Origin: Tetrahymena thermophila SB210 | Taxonomy: Eukaryota > Ciliophora > Oligohymenophorea > Hymenostomatida > Tetrahymenidae | Assembly: GCF_000189635.1 (NCBI RefSeq) | Contig: NW_002476407.1 | Span: forward strand, 558,001 to 622,000 | Length of the DNA: 64,000 nucleotides | Direction: 5' to 3' | Shown here: one piece after another, positions 29,478-41,522 of the stretch | Layout: each line of letters opens with the position of its first letter | Numbering within the stretch: position 1 is the first letter of the stretch | Translations under genes and position numbers: made by a program | Notes under the pieces: generated by a model | The model's input: the letters and a program-made list of their open reading frames with translations, nothing else | The model's database searches: none | Told to the model about the DNA's origin: nothing

Positions 29478-31855
29478 ATAATTAATTACTGCGTATTTAT
29501 ATATAAATATATGTAGAATAGATTCGAATAGTTATAGATAAATATTCTTTTAGAGTTTGTTATTTACCTAAAAATTTCTTTTTTTAATTGAAAAATAAAT
29601 AATGTTTTAGGGTATTTAAATTTGTAAATTAAATTAAATAAAATTATAGTTTTACTTTTAATTAGCAAAAACAAACTTTACTTAGTTGACTTATATTGTT
29701 TTAAACTATTTTTGAATATTGAAAATACTAAAAATGGATACTGAATTTAGAAAACAAAAAAGACATTTGTTTATACACCTAAGAGATAAAATTAAAATTT
29801 TTTTTCTACCAAATATGATTACAAAATTGAATAGTATTAAGCAGTTTAGTATAAATTAAAACAAAATTTTTTTATCTTTAAATTAAGTCTAAATTAAACC
29901 ATAAATTAATTTAAATTTTTCTGAGACTTACCTTAAAATAAATTATTAAAAATAAAAAAGATGGTTCGATGATATTCTATCTATATTTACAGATGAAATA
30001 AATCAAGATCAAAAAAAATTATACAAAATATGCACAGCATATTTTTCTAGGCTAACCTTAATTATTCTGCTTACATTAATAAAAGAAGCTTCTTACAAAA
30101 TATCTGTAAGATAAAGTAGCAAATGATAGAAAAATCTATAATTTTTTACTAATTGAATGTATTACTTTTAAAAGTTTTCTTTTCTATCAAGCTCTATTAA
30201 ATACTCCGAAAAATTGCTTTTATGAGTAAATTTAACTATATAGAATTTAAAGAGTAACCTATTCAATACAAAAATAATTACAGCATTTTTTTATTTTTAA
30301 AAATGAATAAAATAATATTTTTTGTCAATCGAAAATCGTTTCAATGTAAATAGTAAGCATTTTATCAGAAATATTTAGTTAAGGGAAAAAGCACTTAATC
30401 AACATAAATATTGTAATAATTAAACAAATTGTAAGCTTCAAGTGAAAAATCATAAAATTTATATTTTTAAGGTCTGTAAATCAAGTATATTTTTATTACA
30501 GACATAGGTTTGGTAATTAAAAAGATTTTTTGAGAAAAGAAAAATTGCTAAATAAAAATTATGATTGTATTTTTTATGGTTTTTATACTTTAGATGAATT
30601 TTTTTATAGAAAAATGAGTGTATAAGAAATTAATGGTTTTTAATTTATTTTTTACCTCTTTTTCAAAAGTTAATCTGTAATTAAATATATTTAAAAGTGT
30701 TTAAAAATACTTTTTAACTACATGAAATGTCGATTTAAAAGATAGAAAATATTACTTGCATTTATTTTTGATAATATTTCATTTAATAGCTGCATATGTG
30801 TTAACTAAAAATTAAATAATTTAATTGAAAATTCATAAATTTTTGATTTAGACATATTTAAAAAATATTTAATTTAGTTGTTAATAATTGTTTCCACTAA
30901 AAATCACTTAAGAGATAACTCCAATCAATAAGAAAATATGTTTTTATGCTAAAAAATTTTCAATTGCAAATATGCTTCAACTAATTTGTAAAAGTGAACA
31001 AATATATATGAAATAAATATAATTGGATGCTTAAAATAACAAAAAAATCAAACTAAAGGAAAAAAAGACTGATAAATTTGATTAATTGTGAGTAATATAA
31101 ATATTTGTTAGTAGTAAAAGAAGAGGAAATAAATAAATAAACAAATATAAAAAGTATTTGGAAATAAATAGATGGTTATTGCTAAATGTTAGGGATAATT
31201 AAAAGAAAATACATTATCTTATTTATTTATTAAATTACGATGAATTATCTAATTAAAACAAAGATAGGAAAAAATATATAAATAAATATATATAATGCTA
31301 ATCCATTTTATAATAATTTAGAGAAAGAATTAATAAATTAATTAATTAATTAATTTTGTTTTGATTTTAAATTACTTAGGAATTTTTCAATTAATTAAGT
31401 ATGTATTTCATATAAATAAAATTAATAAAGAGTATATTTTTATTATATTAACCAATATTTAATTATTTTGTTGGCAGTAAAGGAAAATAAAGGAATTATT
31501 TTATTTTAAATATTTATTGATTTGATTAATTGATTATAGATTGTTGTATTTAATATAGTTCTTTTATGTATATTTATTGGTAGATTGGTTGGTTGGTTGG
31601 ATTAATTATGTTATTCAAAATTTTTGTTACTACTTTGAGTACGTTTGTTATTAAGTTAATGGTTTTAGAGTATTTATATTGAATTAAGAGTATGCATAGA
31701 TACACTGATAGATGAATGATCGATCAGTATGTATTTCTGTTTTATAGTTTATTTTATAAGTTTTAGTAATAAAGGAATTCACTACTTAGGCATTCAAAAA
31801 AGAATTACTAATGTAGATTTTTTTTACAAATAATAGCTCAGTTTCGTTTATTTTT
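29478..31855. other. Intergenic spacer, no gene seen
   Basis: About 2.4 kb of AT-rich DNA with runs such as TAATTAATTAAT near 31335 and a GGTTGGTTGG run near 31590. No frame continues through reassigned codons with gene-like composition. Confidence 0.6.
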
Positions 31856-34000
31856 TCACTAACTTAGGTATTAGAGAACTTCAAATGATACTTCTTTTCT
31901 GAAATTTTGTAAGGGATTAGTTGCTTTCATTAAATGGCAAAGCTTAATCATTCTATTTACTTCTTAGGCTTTCTAGCGATAAAGACTGATTTTAGGGTTG
32001 CGTGCTGAAGATATAACACACTTCTTTAGGTTTTGTAGATGACCTACTGTATCATTTATTAAATTGTTGTTGAAATTGGTAAATCCTTCTCCACGGTTGG
32101 TGAGATTGAGTTAAAGAGAAATTAAAGAGTCTTTGAGTACTACAAGAGTTTGCATGATATATTGAATACTAATAGGAGTGAAACTTGAATAGGCAGCATC
32201 AATTTGAAGAGATTTTATATTTTTTTAATATAATAAGGCTTAACAAAGGAGTTAAATAGTTTTGTCACATGCTTATTTGCAAGACTGCATATTAAGTTTG
32301 AGAGAAGCCAAATTACGCAACTTAGCTATGCCTTAAAAGAGAGGTAAAGCAAGATCTAAGTCAAATGAAGAGTTTGAAATGTTTAAATCTAAGGATTTAA
32401 TGTTTTGAGATTCAGTATTGTTAATAAAATTGCTCAGATCCTAGAATAAATCTCTTTAGTTGGATGATGAATCAGGGGAGCTTAAGTCAATATGAATATG
32501 CTCGAGCTTAGTAAGAGGCTTAAGGAATCTTTCAAGATGTAAACAACTTTAAGTTTATAAGTTATGGAAAGAAAGGCTTAAGTCTGTTAAGTTTTTGAGC
32601 TTAGCCATTTAATAAAAGAAATATTCCATATCTTGGCTCTTTGTGTTGGAGTTTAATCCAGCAAAATCAAATTTTTTTAATTTTTCAGCTTTGGCTTTAA
32701 TTAATTCTGCGAAATATTCCCAGCAAGCGCTATCAATTAGTTAGCCAGGACAAGCTAAGCTAAATTCTTCGAGATTGTAGGTAAATTTGAGCATTATTTC
32801 TAGCAATCTAGAAATCACTGATTTTTTCTTGATAGCAGTGGCTTTAGTTTGTAGCTATTTGGATAAATGCATGTTTTATTTTATACTAGCTTAGAGTTAC
32901 TAGATTTATGCTGCAATTTAAAGATATTAGGGGTGGTTTTAAGGGAATCCTCTCTAAACCATCTGCTAGGCATAGGTACATAACTACTATAATTGCTATT
33001 ATTGTAAAGCAATGTTTTATTGTAAAGCTTGCATTTATTATTATTATTAAATATTGCTGCTCTAGTTCTATTGTTAATTAAAATCAAGCTGACTATGATT
33101 TGGGTGGACAGATTAGTTAATTTGATTCTGTTGACTTTATGCCACAAAATTAGCATTTGCCGATTATTAGTTATATAAATTTTATTAGTTAGAATTGTTT
33201 CCATTAATTTGTTAAGTGTTTTGAATTTCATTAGAATATTTAGGCTAGTACTCATTGAATCTGATTTTGAAAATTTGAAGATTAGTGAAAATATTTTCGC
33301 TTTTAAATTTAGGTATAATTGCTTTCATTTCGTCTTCTATTTCAATAAGATTACCATCCAAATTTAATTAAAAGTCATTAATAGATTTTAAATAATTAAA
33401 AATTTCTAAAATAGAAATACTGCGACGCTAGAGACCGCAGCGTTCTAAATTAATATTGATAGATTCAAGCATGTGCAAATTCGACAGGGTTTCTGTGAGG
33501 ATTTAATGGCCTTTATCACCAATAGAATTGAAGCCCAAATTGAGTTCCAAATTTCTCAGAGTGCGACACATAATTAATTAGTTGCATAAAACCTACAATT
33601 ATTCATGCCCCCATTTTTATCTTGAAAGGTTTATTTTTATTTCTTTCAAGTGAGAAAGTTAATTAATTGAAAAAATTAGCCTCTCCATAAGAGCTGGCTA
33701 AACATCTAATTAGCAGAAATTTAAATTCATGCTTTACTATTAGCTAGCTCTGCTAAGCTAATCCTTAATGATGCGAATCATTATTTATTCTTCTGTTTCT
33801 TATTTACTTTGAGTTGTCTAATCGAGAGAGCATATTTGTCTCAGGTTTTAGTAATTGGCTTCAAGCCATTCAATTAAGTTAGGAACTGAATTATCTAACT
33901 AAGATACGTCTTAAACGCATCTACGCAAATCATTTTGCTAGCTTTATCTGCAAGAAATAAGCTACTGTTATTAGGGATTATAAAATTATTCGATTTCCAT
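31856..34000 (-). CDS. Leucine-rich-repeat-like protein with Gln-rich linker
   Basis: Intronless, 714 residues from ATG 33998-34000 to TGA 31856-31858. Seen: residues about 85-230 contain irregular leucine-rich units (LSHLKEIKINLS, LRNLELNLGFNSIGDKG, LHMLESININLERCG, a ribonuclease-inhibitor-like LRR spacing of about 28-30). There follows a linker of about 150 residues dominated by Gln and Asn (encoded largely by TAA/TAG), then a second leucine-rich array of about 300 residues (LTDLSLSFHNL, LEHIHIDLSS, LASLKLNMQS, LISLQLNLTN). No signal peptide or membrane helix, so probably cytosolic. LRR arrays are protein-binding scaffolds; no partner or pathway is evident. It resembles in style, but is not an obvious copy of, the leucine-rich genes at 18509-21304 and 46470-48988. 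Confidence 0.8.
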
Positions 34001-36690
34001 TTCTTATCAAGTTTGTAGCACTTTAATAAATGAGATAGATAAAATGTAGATGGTGGTGTTGAGATTAATTAATAAATAAAAATGGATTTTTGTTTTTTTT
34101 GTTTGTTTGTTTGCTTATTGTTATATATAGGAATTATATGAGTTATTATCAATTCCTTTTTCTTTTTATTAGTTATTAGATTTTCTTATCTTTTTGTTTA
34201 ATATTATTTGTAATAAATTAAAGAGGTTATCATTCATTATTAAATCTGAAGGTTTTTCAAAATAAAAGGGTAACTAAATAACAAAAATTTTTACTTACCT
34301 TTAATTTTTTTTTTTTTCAACTTTGTTTTTCCCTTCTCAGTTAGATTTAGTATTATTTAATAAACAGTAAATTTACAAAAATTATTAAATCCACTTTCTG
34401 AGTCTAACTTTTATAATCAAATAAATAAATTAAACCAATAAAAGACTTCGATATCAATATATTAATAATATTAGTTCGAAATTATTTTTCCCTGTCTTTT
34501 TAATTTTGATAATTAATTGCCTTCTTTGTCACAGTTTTAATAAAGTCATTTCTATTAATTTAAATACATTCTCATTTACTTTCTTTATTTACCTTCTACT
34601 TTCTGCTTACCTTAACTTATAATGTATTAAAATCAACCAAGTTCGCTCACACAAACACTTATTCATTTTTTGATGTGAAATAAACAACTTTATTAATCAA
34701 TTTATTTTATTTGCAATGTAAATTAATTGCTTCTAAAGCAAAAATTTGTAATTATCAAAAATATAATTAATGGGGCATCACTTTTGATATTTATTTATAT
34801 ATAACATAAAATTTTCGACAATAGATATTCTCGCCCGCTTAGGACAGACCGACGGAATACATAAATTGGCTATTAGAAAAATTTTGATAAGCTGTTTATT
34901 TGAAGAAAGGAAAAGAATATTATACTTCTCACATATATTAAATTGAGTGAAAAAACTGAATTTAATATTACTAAATTAAAGAAATTATTTTTTATAAAGA
35001 TTTTCTCATATTTATTTTGCTCTTTATTTTGATATTTTAACAAGATAGATATGAATATACCAAACGAAGATACACTTTAATTTTTTATTTTTATATTGAC
35101 AAATTTTTTTACCACCTAATGATTTCCATTACATTGTTTAAGTATTACATTCTATTTTGGAACTTGTACTTCTTTTTAAAAAGTTATACTGCAAACATTT
35201 TAAGGTAAAAATTACAAATAAAAAAATACTAGCATATAACAAATAATTACAAAAGTCGAAACAAATTTATAATTTGTTTGTAAACAAATAAATCCAATCT
35301 GTATTTGGGATTCTCATGAGCAAAAAAAATAAGATTACAATTTAACGAACTTATATTATTTTATGGAAAATTTATCAATTAAAAATTCTAAAGCTGGAAT
35401 ACAATAAATAAAATTAATCTCCAATCTATTTTCTATTCAAATATTTAAGTTATTATCTTTTTTGAAAAAAGTCAAATTTATCTTCGTTGCTAGTCAAAAA
35501 TACCCTCTCATTTTGTTAGAAAATGCTTGCATATCTATTAATTTTGAGATATAAAACTAAAAAAATTTTAAAAACACCTATTTTAAACTTAAATACAGCG
35601 TTCTTTCTTTTATTTTAACTTATAAATCTTAGCCAGTGCTTTAAAAATGTTTGATTTGATAACGAAATTTATAATTTATCATGCAGTAAATAATTAAAAC
35701 TATTTGTGAAAAAATTTTAAAGGTATCTTAAGATAGTATATCTGTAATTTATTTATTTTTTTATATTTTAGTTTAAAAAAAGGGGGAAAGGAAAAGCAAA
35801 TATTTTGTATTTATTTTATAAACCCAAAGCTATTTTAAATTTCTAAAAATTAGTCATGGTTAGATAGAAAATAAATAATCGTCTATTTAATCATTATAAA
35901 GTTTTCATAACAATAAACAAATAAATGAATAAATAAAAGCCTTTTTTTTATTAATGGTATTTTGTATTATATAAATAAACCTATCCGATTTACCCATAAA
36001 CAATAAAAAATTATTAAGAATGAGTGAGTGTAAGTAAGTCAAATCGATTTCGATCTGAACTATTCATTTTAGTATTTATTCAAATTATAAATAAAAAACT
36101 TAAGACAGCAATTTTACTTTGGTTAGGTAGATGAATCTAATATCTATTTATTAATCTATCTATCTATCTAAGCGATCAATCAGAAATAAAAATTTTTTAT
36201 TTCAATTTTTAAGATATAATTATAGAATATTTTGAGTTGCCAAAATTATGATAGGGATATTTTGAGAATTTAAATATTATTTTCAAACTTTAGATAATAT
36301 GTGTAACTTATTTATTATTGATAACACTGAAGTCTATACTAAATTAATTTATAACTGTTTTCTGCAATTTTATTTTATTTTATTTATGAAAATGGTAAAA
36401 AGATTCAAATTTATGAGTGAGTCTCTACATTCAAGCACTTACTATATTTAATGAATGACAAAAATAGTAATATAAGTATTTTTGCTCTAAATCAGAAAAT
36501 AATGCTTGCTTTTCAAATATTCTTCAATCATATAAATTTAAAAATAAATTTACATTTTAAAAATTTTTCAGTAAAACTGAATAATCTTTATAATAAGTAT
36601 TAATGATCAAATAGTTTTTATTTCCCCTCAACACATATTTTAATTATTAATTGTTGTTTGCATTCATGAATTTATTTATTTTTTTTTTTT
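34001..36690. other. Intergenic spacer with one GC-rich island
   Basis: About 2.7 kb of AT-rich DNA. The one anomaly is a short GC-rich patch at about 34830-34858 (CTCGCCCGCTTAGGACAGAC and onward) in otherwise >80% AT surroundings; it does not fold as a tRNA by eye. No gene is supported. Confidence 0.55.
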
Positions 36691-38079
36691 TCAGACAAAT
36701 TCAAGCAGGTTATTTTTTTTCTTATTATGTTCGTTCTGCTTTGATAAATATTCTATTAATGGGTTTTCTCTGACTTTTTCTGGATCGTGAACTGTAATAA
36801 AATTTTCAATTAAATACTTGCTGTCTTTTCTCATAAATTTAAGGCTAGCGTCACTATTACATTATTCTTGATGGTACTTAAATTATCTTTCCCTTTAAAA
36901 TTACCTTAATTAAAAATCTTTATCCACTGCTTTTTCTTTGAATTAACCAGAATCATTAATTTATTTATTCTTAAGCGACTTTAGCTTCGTACTTTAATAT
37001 AAATTTTTTAATGAGTCTTTCAGAGTTTGGGAATTTTAAATATTAAATTATAAACGCTACTATTTATCACTTACATTTAAATCTTAAGTAGCCATATTTT
37101 TATTACCTTTACAATGTTATTTTTATTGCTCTTTTAATTAAATGCTGCTGTTCAGTATTTATTATTAATTATTTTTAGCAATTTAGAGCACACTAGAACT
37201 TAAATTATTATACATATTTTAATTTTTAAGATAAGGTTTGTAATTAGCTATTTGTGTTTCTGGCTAGTAAGGATCAAAGCTACTCTCGGTGTTGTATTCA
37301 GAATTTAGTTGCTACGTTCTAGTTTTTAATTTTTTAGATTTGTTAATTTAGTCAAAGTCAATTGACTTTTTTATATAAAGTTGTTTATGCTACTAGTCTT
37401 CATTCATATCTTGACTCTTATCTTTATTTTAATTAGTCAAAGGAAATAATTTTACCCAACTTTATTTATGTTAAGTAAGGGTAAAATTTTTATCGTCATA
37501 ATAATCATCCTTTATAGCAGTTTCTTATGTTGTTATTTTTTATACAGAATTTAGAGATGAGAGCCTTTTATTACCTCCTTTTAAGGGTGTTACAATATCT
37601 TAAATTTTGTGTCCAATAAAACCTTCATCTAGCTTTGAATTGAAAACAACTTAGCGCTTATTAGTTATTAGTAAATCTTTAAAAAGAGACTATTTTTATT
37701 TTTCTTATATATTTTCAAATTTTATTTCTGGTTCGAAACTATTTGCATCAACTATTTTATTTACAAAATAATCTACAGGCACTTTACCACTGATAAATTA
37801 CTCATAAACCTTTTAGAATCTTTACTAAGGATCTTCAAAATCTTCTTTCGTCAATTAAAAAGGGCGAGTTAAAGATAGTGAGTGCAATCTGTAGTCTCTA
37901 TTTTGTTGTTTTAATGATTTCTACAATCTCGGAGAAAAATAGCTTACTTGATTTAAATCAGGCAATAACTTTTCCTCATAGCATCTCTTAAAAATAACAT
38001 CTATTTTTGAGCCAATATTTTCATCTTATTACAAAGTCTTAGATCTCTTTTTAATATTTAAGTCACTGTTTAATTTCAT
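36691..38079 (-). CDS. Hypothetical protein, 462 residues, hydrophilic
   Basis: Single open frame with ciliate Gln codons from ATG 38077-38079 to TGA 36691-36693. The protein is rich in Lys, Gln, Asn and Ser with no membrane segment, signal peptide or recognisable catalytic motif. Two stretches look more ordered: residues about 24-110 (IDVIFKRCYEEKLLPDLNQ, FQKVYEQFISGKVPVDYFVNKIVD) and the C-terminal 80 residues (YLIENFITVHDPEKVRENPLIEYLSKQ). The middle contains repeated basic and Ser-rich segments that look disordered. The gene is accepted because the frame runs 463 codons with TGA absent and amino-acid composition steady throughout. I do not recognise a family; likely ciliate-specific. Confidence 0.72.
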
Positions 38080-39691
38080 AATTTTATCTGATTGATAGAT
38101 AGATAGATATTACTTCTAATTTACAAATTTAATCTTAATTTACTTATAAAATTATAAATATCACAAAAACAATAAAAATTTAATATTTGTAAAGATATTA
38201 TAAAAATGAGTAAATGAATCAACAAAAAAATAAATGAATTAATAAAATATCATTTTACAATTTTTTTAAAATTAATCATTTGAAATGAAAGCATTCTGTC
38301 AAATTTAATAATTATCAATATAAATATGAATTAATTTAGAATTTCTTTTAATAAAAACAACAAATGAAAATTGATATAAGCTAATTCAACTTAAAGTAAA
38401 CACACCAAAACTCACCATTCAAGATAAATTGTCTAAGTTAATAAAATTGTTTTGAAATTTAATGTTCAGAAATCTAATTAATTAACATACTTATTTGCTA
38501 ATTCATTCATCTTTATTTTAAAAAACTCCTAAATTATAAATTTAAATGATTTTCTTTATTTGAAGATATTTATTTTAACATCTTTTAAATAGAAATATAG
38601 TCTAATAATAGATATATAAGAACAATAAATTACAGTCTCTAGACTTTTTTCAAAATTTTAATATCTTACATGCAAAAATTTTATATTTAAACCAATACGA
38701 TAATAATTTAACACAATTAGATATCTATTAAGAAAAGAGTAATTTTTTATTTGATTTTTAATCAGTAAAAGGTGAAGATGTGTTTTATAGAAATTTAGTA
38801 TTTAAGCTATTTTCTATAGTTACAAATTTGTTTATTACCACATATTTTTTTGATAGGTTGAATGAAAGATATAATTTAATTTGTGTAATTTTTAATATAA
38901 GAATTTTAGATTAAATACTGAAGATAATATTTAAAAAACAGAGCTAAAAATAATTTATAAATATTTTTTACTATTTATTTATTAATTGCTATTTAAATTT
39001 TCCTATTTATAATTGTTTAAAAATCTACTATTTAAATTGAAGTAAGTACCTTTATAATTTAATAAATCTATGCACTTAAAAAATTTAATTTTAAACTGGA
39101 ATTAATATTTTATTTGTAACATTGTAAAACGTTTATTTTTTTATTCTTTCTTAACTTTAAAATTCTTTTTATATTTTATATTATTATAATCTTTTTCTTT
39201 TTATACATTATTTAATTAATTAAAATATATTATAATCTATAATTAATTCAAATAGCTTTTTATTTAATTTTAATTCACAATTTAATTTTGCTTGTCATAA
39301 TTTAATATCACAAAATTTATAAATAATAAAAGTAATTCTTACCCAATTTATATTAAATGATATGTTTAATTAGCAAAAATATCATATAAAATTTATTAAA
39401 TGTAGGCATTTGTTAATTTTAAGATAAAAATGATAAATTAATTTATTGAGTTAGATTATTTTAACAATTGAAAGTTATCAGGATATTAATTTTTTAAGCA
39501 AATTTTACTTTTTTGATGAAGCTAAATTGCTTATCTGAATCTTTAAATTTCATTCCCTGATAATGAATGAGTGATTGATAAATATTTTATATTAATTATT
39601 AAATAATTTAATTTTTTTAATAATTTAATTTTTACTTTTGTAAGATTTTAGGATAGTTGAAAAACAAAATAATATTTATTTAGCTTTTAGA
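38080..39691. other. Divergent spacer, no gene seen
   Basis: About 1.6 kb of very AT-rich DNA between the orphan gene start and the DHHC gene start. A GATA run lies at about 38094-38108. Nothing coding is seen. Confidence 0.6.
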
Positions 39692-41249
39692 ATGGATTAG
39701 GTAGGTAATATTCCTAAATGGTTTGCAATAGGAGTTATACTAGTCTTTACTGGATATATAGCAATAGTCTATGATGTTATTTTCTTAAGATATCTGCTTT
39801 AGCAAGTAAGATTACTTAGTTTTATTTGTCCTATTTACCATATAATTAATATAAATTTGTTTTTTTAAATAGAATACAATTCTTGGAGTAATTGGAGTAG
39901 TTGTTTTTAATCTATTTGGATTTTTTACATACAAAAGTTATTACTTAACAATCACTACATCCCCTGTTTTTAATGCTGGATATATAGTAAATTTCATTAT
40001 TCTAACTTATGATTTTATTAATTCACATTTTAAGAATGAGGAATATAGAGATTAACTAGAATAAATAAAATTATATGCAAAAAAATCAAACGCAATTATT
40101 CATACAAGAAGATTGAGGAAAAATAGATTCCTTTTTGATACTTCTTAGATTAGATAGCAATAGTTAGCTTACTGTGATGATATAACTGATTTATTTGATA
40201 ATCAATAAAATTTAAATTAGTAAAATAATGATTAAGGATAAGCTTCATAAGTTTAGTAGGGAGATGCAGGCAATAGATAAAAAATGAGCTACGTTAATGA
40301 GCCAAACGAAGATGTAGAGAACAGAAGAGCTTAAATATAACAAAATTAAAACCAAGATATAACAATCAGTCAATAGAATAACAGCTAAAATGCAATTATA
40401 TTTACTGAAGAAGAATATAAAAATTTGTAATTTTAATATCTACTTCGTTTATTTTCAGTATACGTTTTTAATTTACTCTATTAATAAATTATTAGCGATG
40501 TATATAATGATTTGACTTAAATCAAATATTGTTTCAAATGCTAATCTGTTAAACCTCCAAGAGTGCATCACTGTAAAATTTGTAATAGGTAATTTTAATT
40601 ATTTATTTATCAAAATTTTAATTTCTTAAATTCATTTTCAGATGCATTAACAGAATGGATCATCATTGTCCATGGGTTGCTAATTGTGTAGGAAAGCAGA
40701 ATTAAAAATATTTCACAATATTTCTTCTTTATGGAAGTTTGTGTGGGTTGATAGTTAGTTTATCAGTGTTTATTGATTTTATGTTTTTCAATCAAGTCAT
40801 CTTAAAAGTAATTTGAAAATTAATATTTAATTAAAAAAAGCCTTATTTTTAATCATAGTAAACGACTGACTACGAACACTAAAATTTAACTGTTGCCGGA
40901 TCTGCAAGCTTCCCAGCATTTTTAGTAGCTTATGGATTATTTTTGTACTAAATAGTAATTGGTTGCAGAAATTTGACAACTTTGGAAGCAAATATAGATG
41001 GAATGTATACTGAAAAAGTAATCAAAATATATAATTTAAATATTTATTTAAACAAAAATATTTAAAAAAAAAAACAACAAAAATAAATGATAAAAAACTT
41101 TAATTTATTAGAATCCTTTTAGAAAATCTTCAAATATTGAAAATATGAAAGAAATATTTGGTGAAAAAATACTATATTGGTTTATTCCAATTCAAGAGGT
41201 GGTTGACAAAGAAAAAAAAGAAGGGTTTATATAACTTGTTAGAGACTGA
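39692..41249 (+). CDS. DHHC palmitoyltransferase
   Basis: Exons 39692-39805, 39873-40588, 40642-40807, 40859-41017 and 41112-41249 give 430 residues, or 407 if an additional in-frame 69-bp intron (40427-40495) is removed. Family reaction: transfer of palmitate from palmitoyl-CoA to cysteines of membrane proteins, with the DHHC Cys as acyl carrier, usually at Golgi or plasma membrane. Seen: two N-terminal transmembrane helices (FAIGVILVFTGYIAIV; LGVIGVVVFNLFGFF), a long polar Gln/Asn-rich loop, then the cysteine-rich domain CFKCQSVKPPRVHHCKICNR followed by DHHCPWVANCVG, two more hydrophobic helices (TIFLLYGSLCGLIVSLSVFI; FPAFLVAYGLFLYQIVIG) and the family TTxE motif as TTLE. Catalytic residues are intact. 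It is convergent with, and 273 bp from, the Golgi pH regulator gene. Confidence 0.92.
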
Positions 41250-41522
41250 AAATTAAGCAGACGGGAAGTTTTATTCAGACAGACAGAAATTTTTACTGAC
41301 TGACTAATTGACTTATTTATTAATTAATTTGATTGACTGATAACAAAAAATTTTAATTATTTATACAATATAAAATAATTTAAGAAATAAATAAATTTAC
41401 TACTCACTAATTTTATTATCCGTTATAAAAAATTTTTTTGTTAAGCATTGAATTATTTTTATTAATGATGTTTCTGAGTGAGTGATAAAATAGTAAGTAA
41501 GTAATTGAAATAAATATTTATT

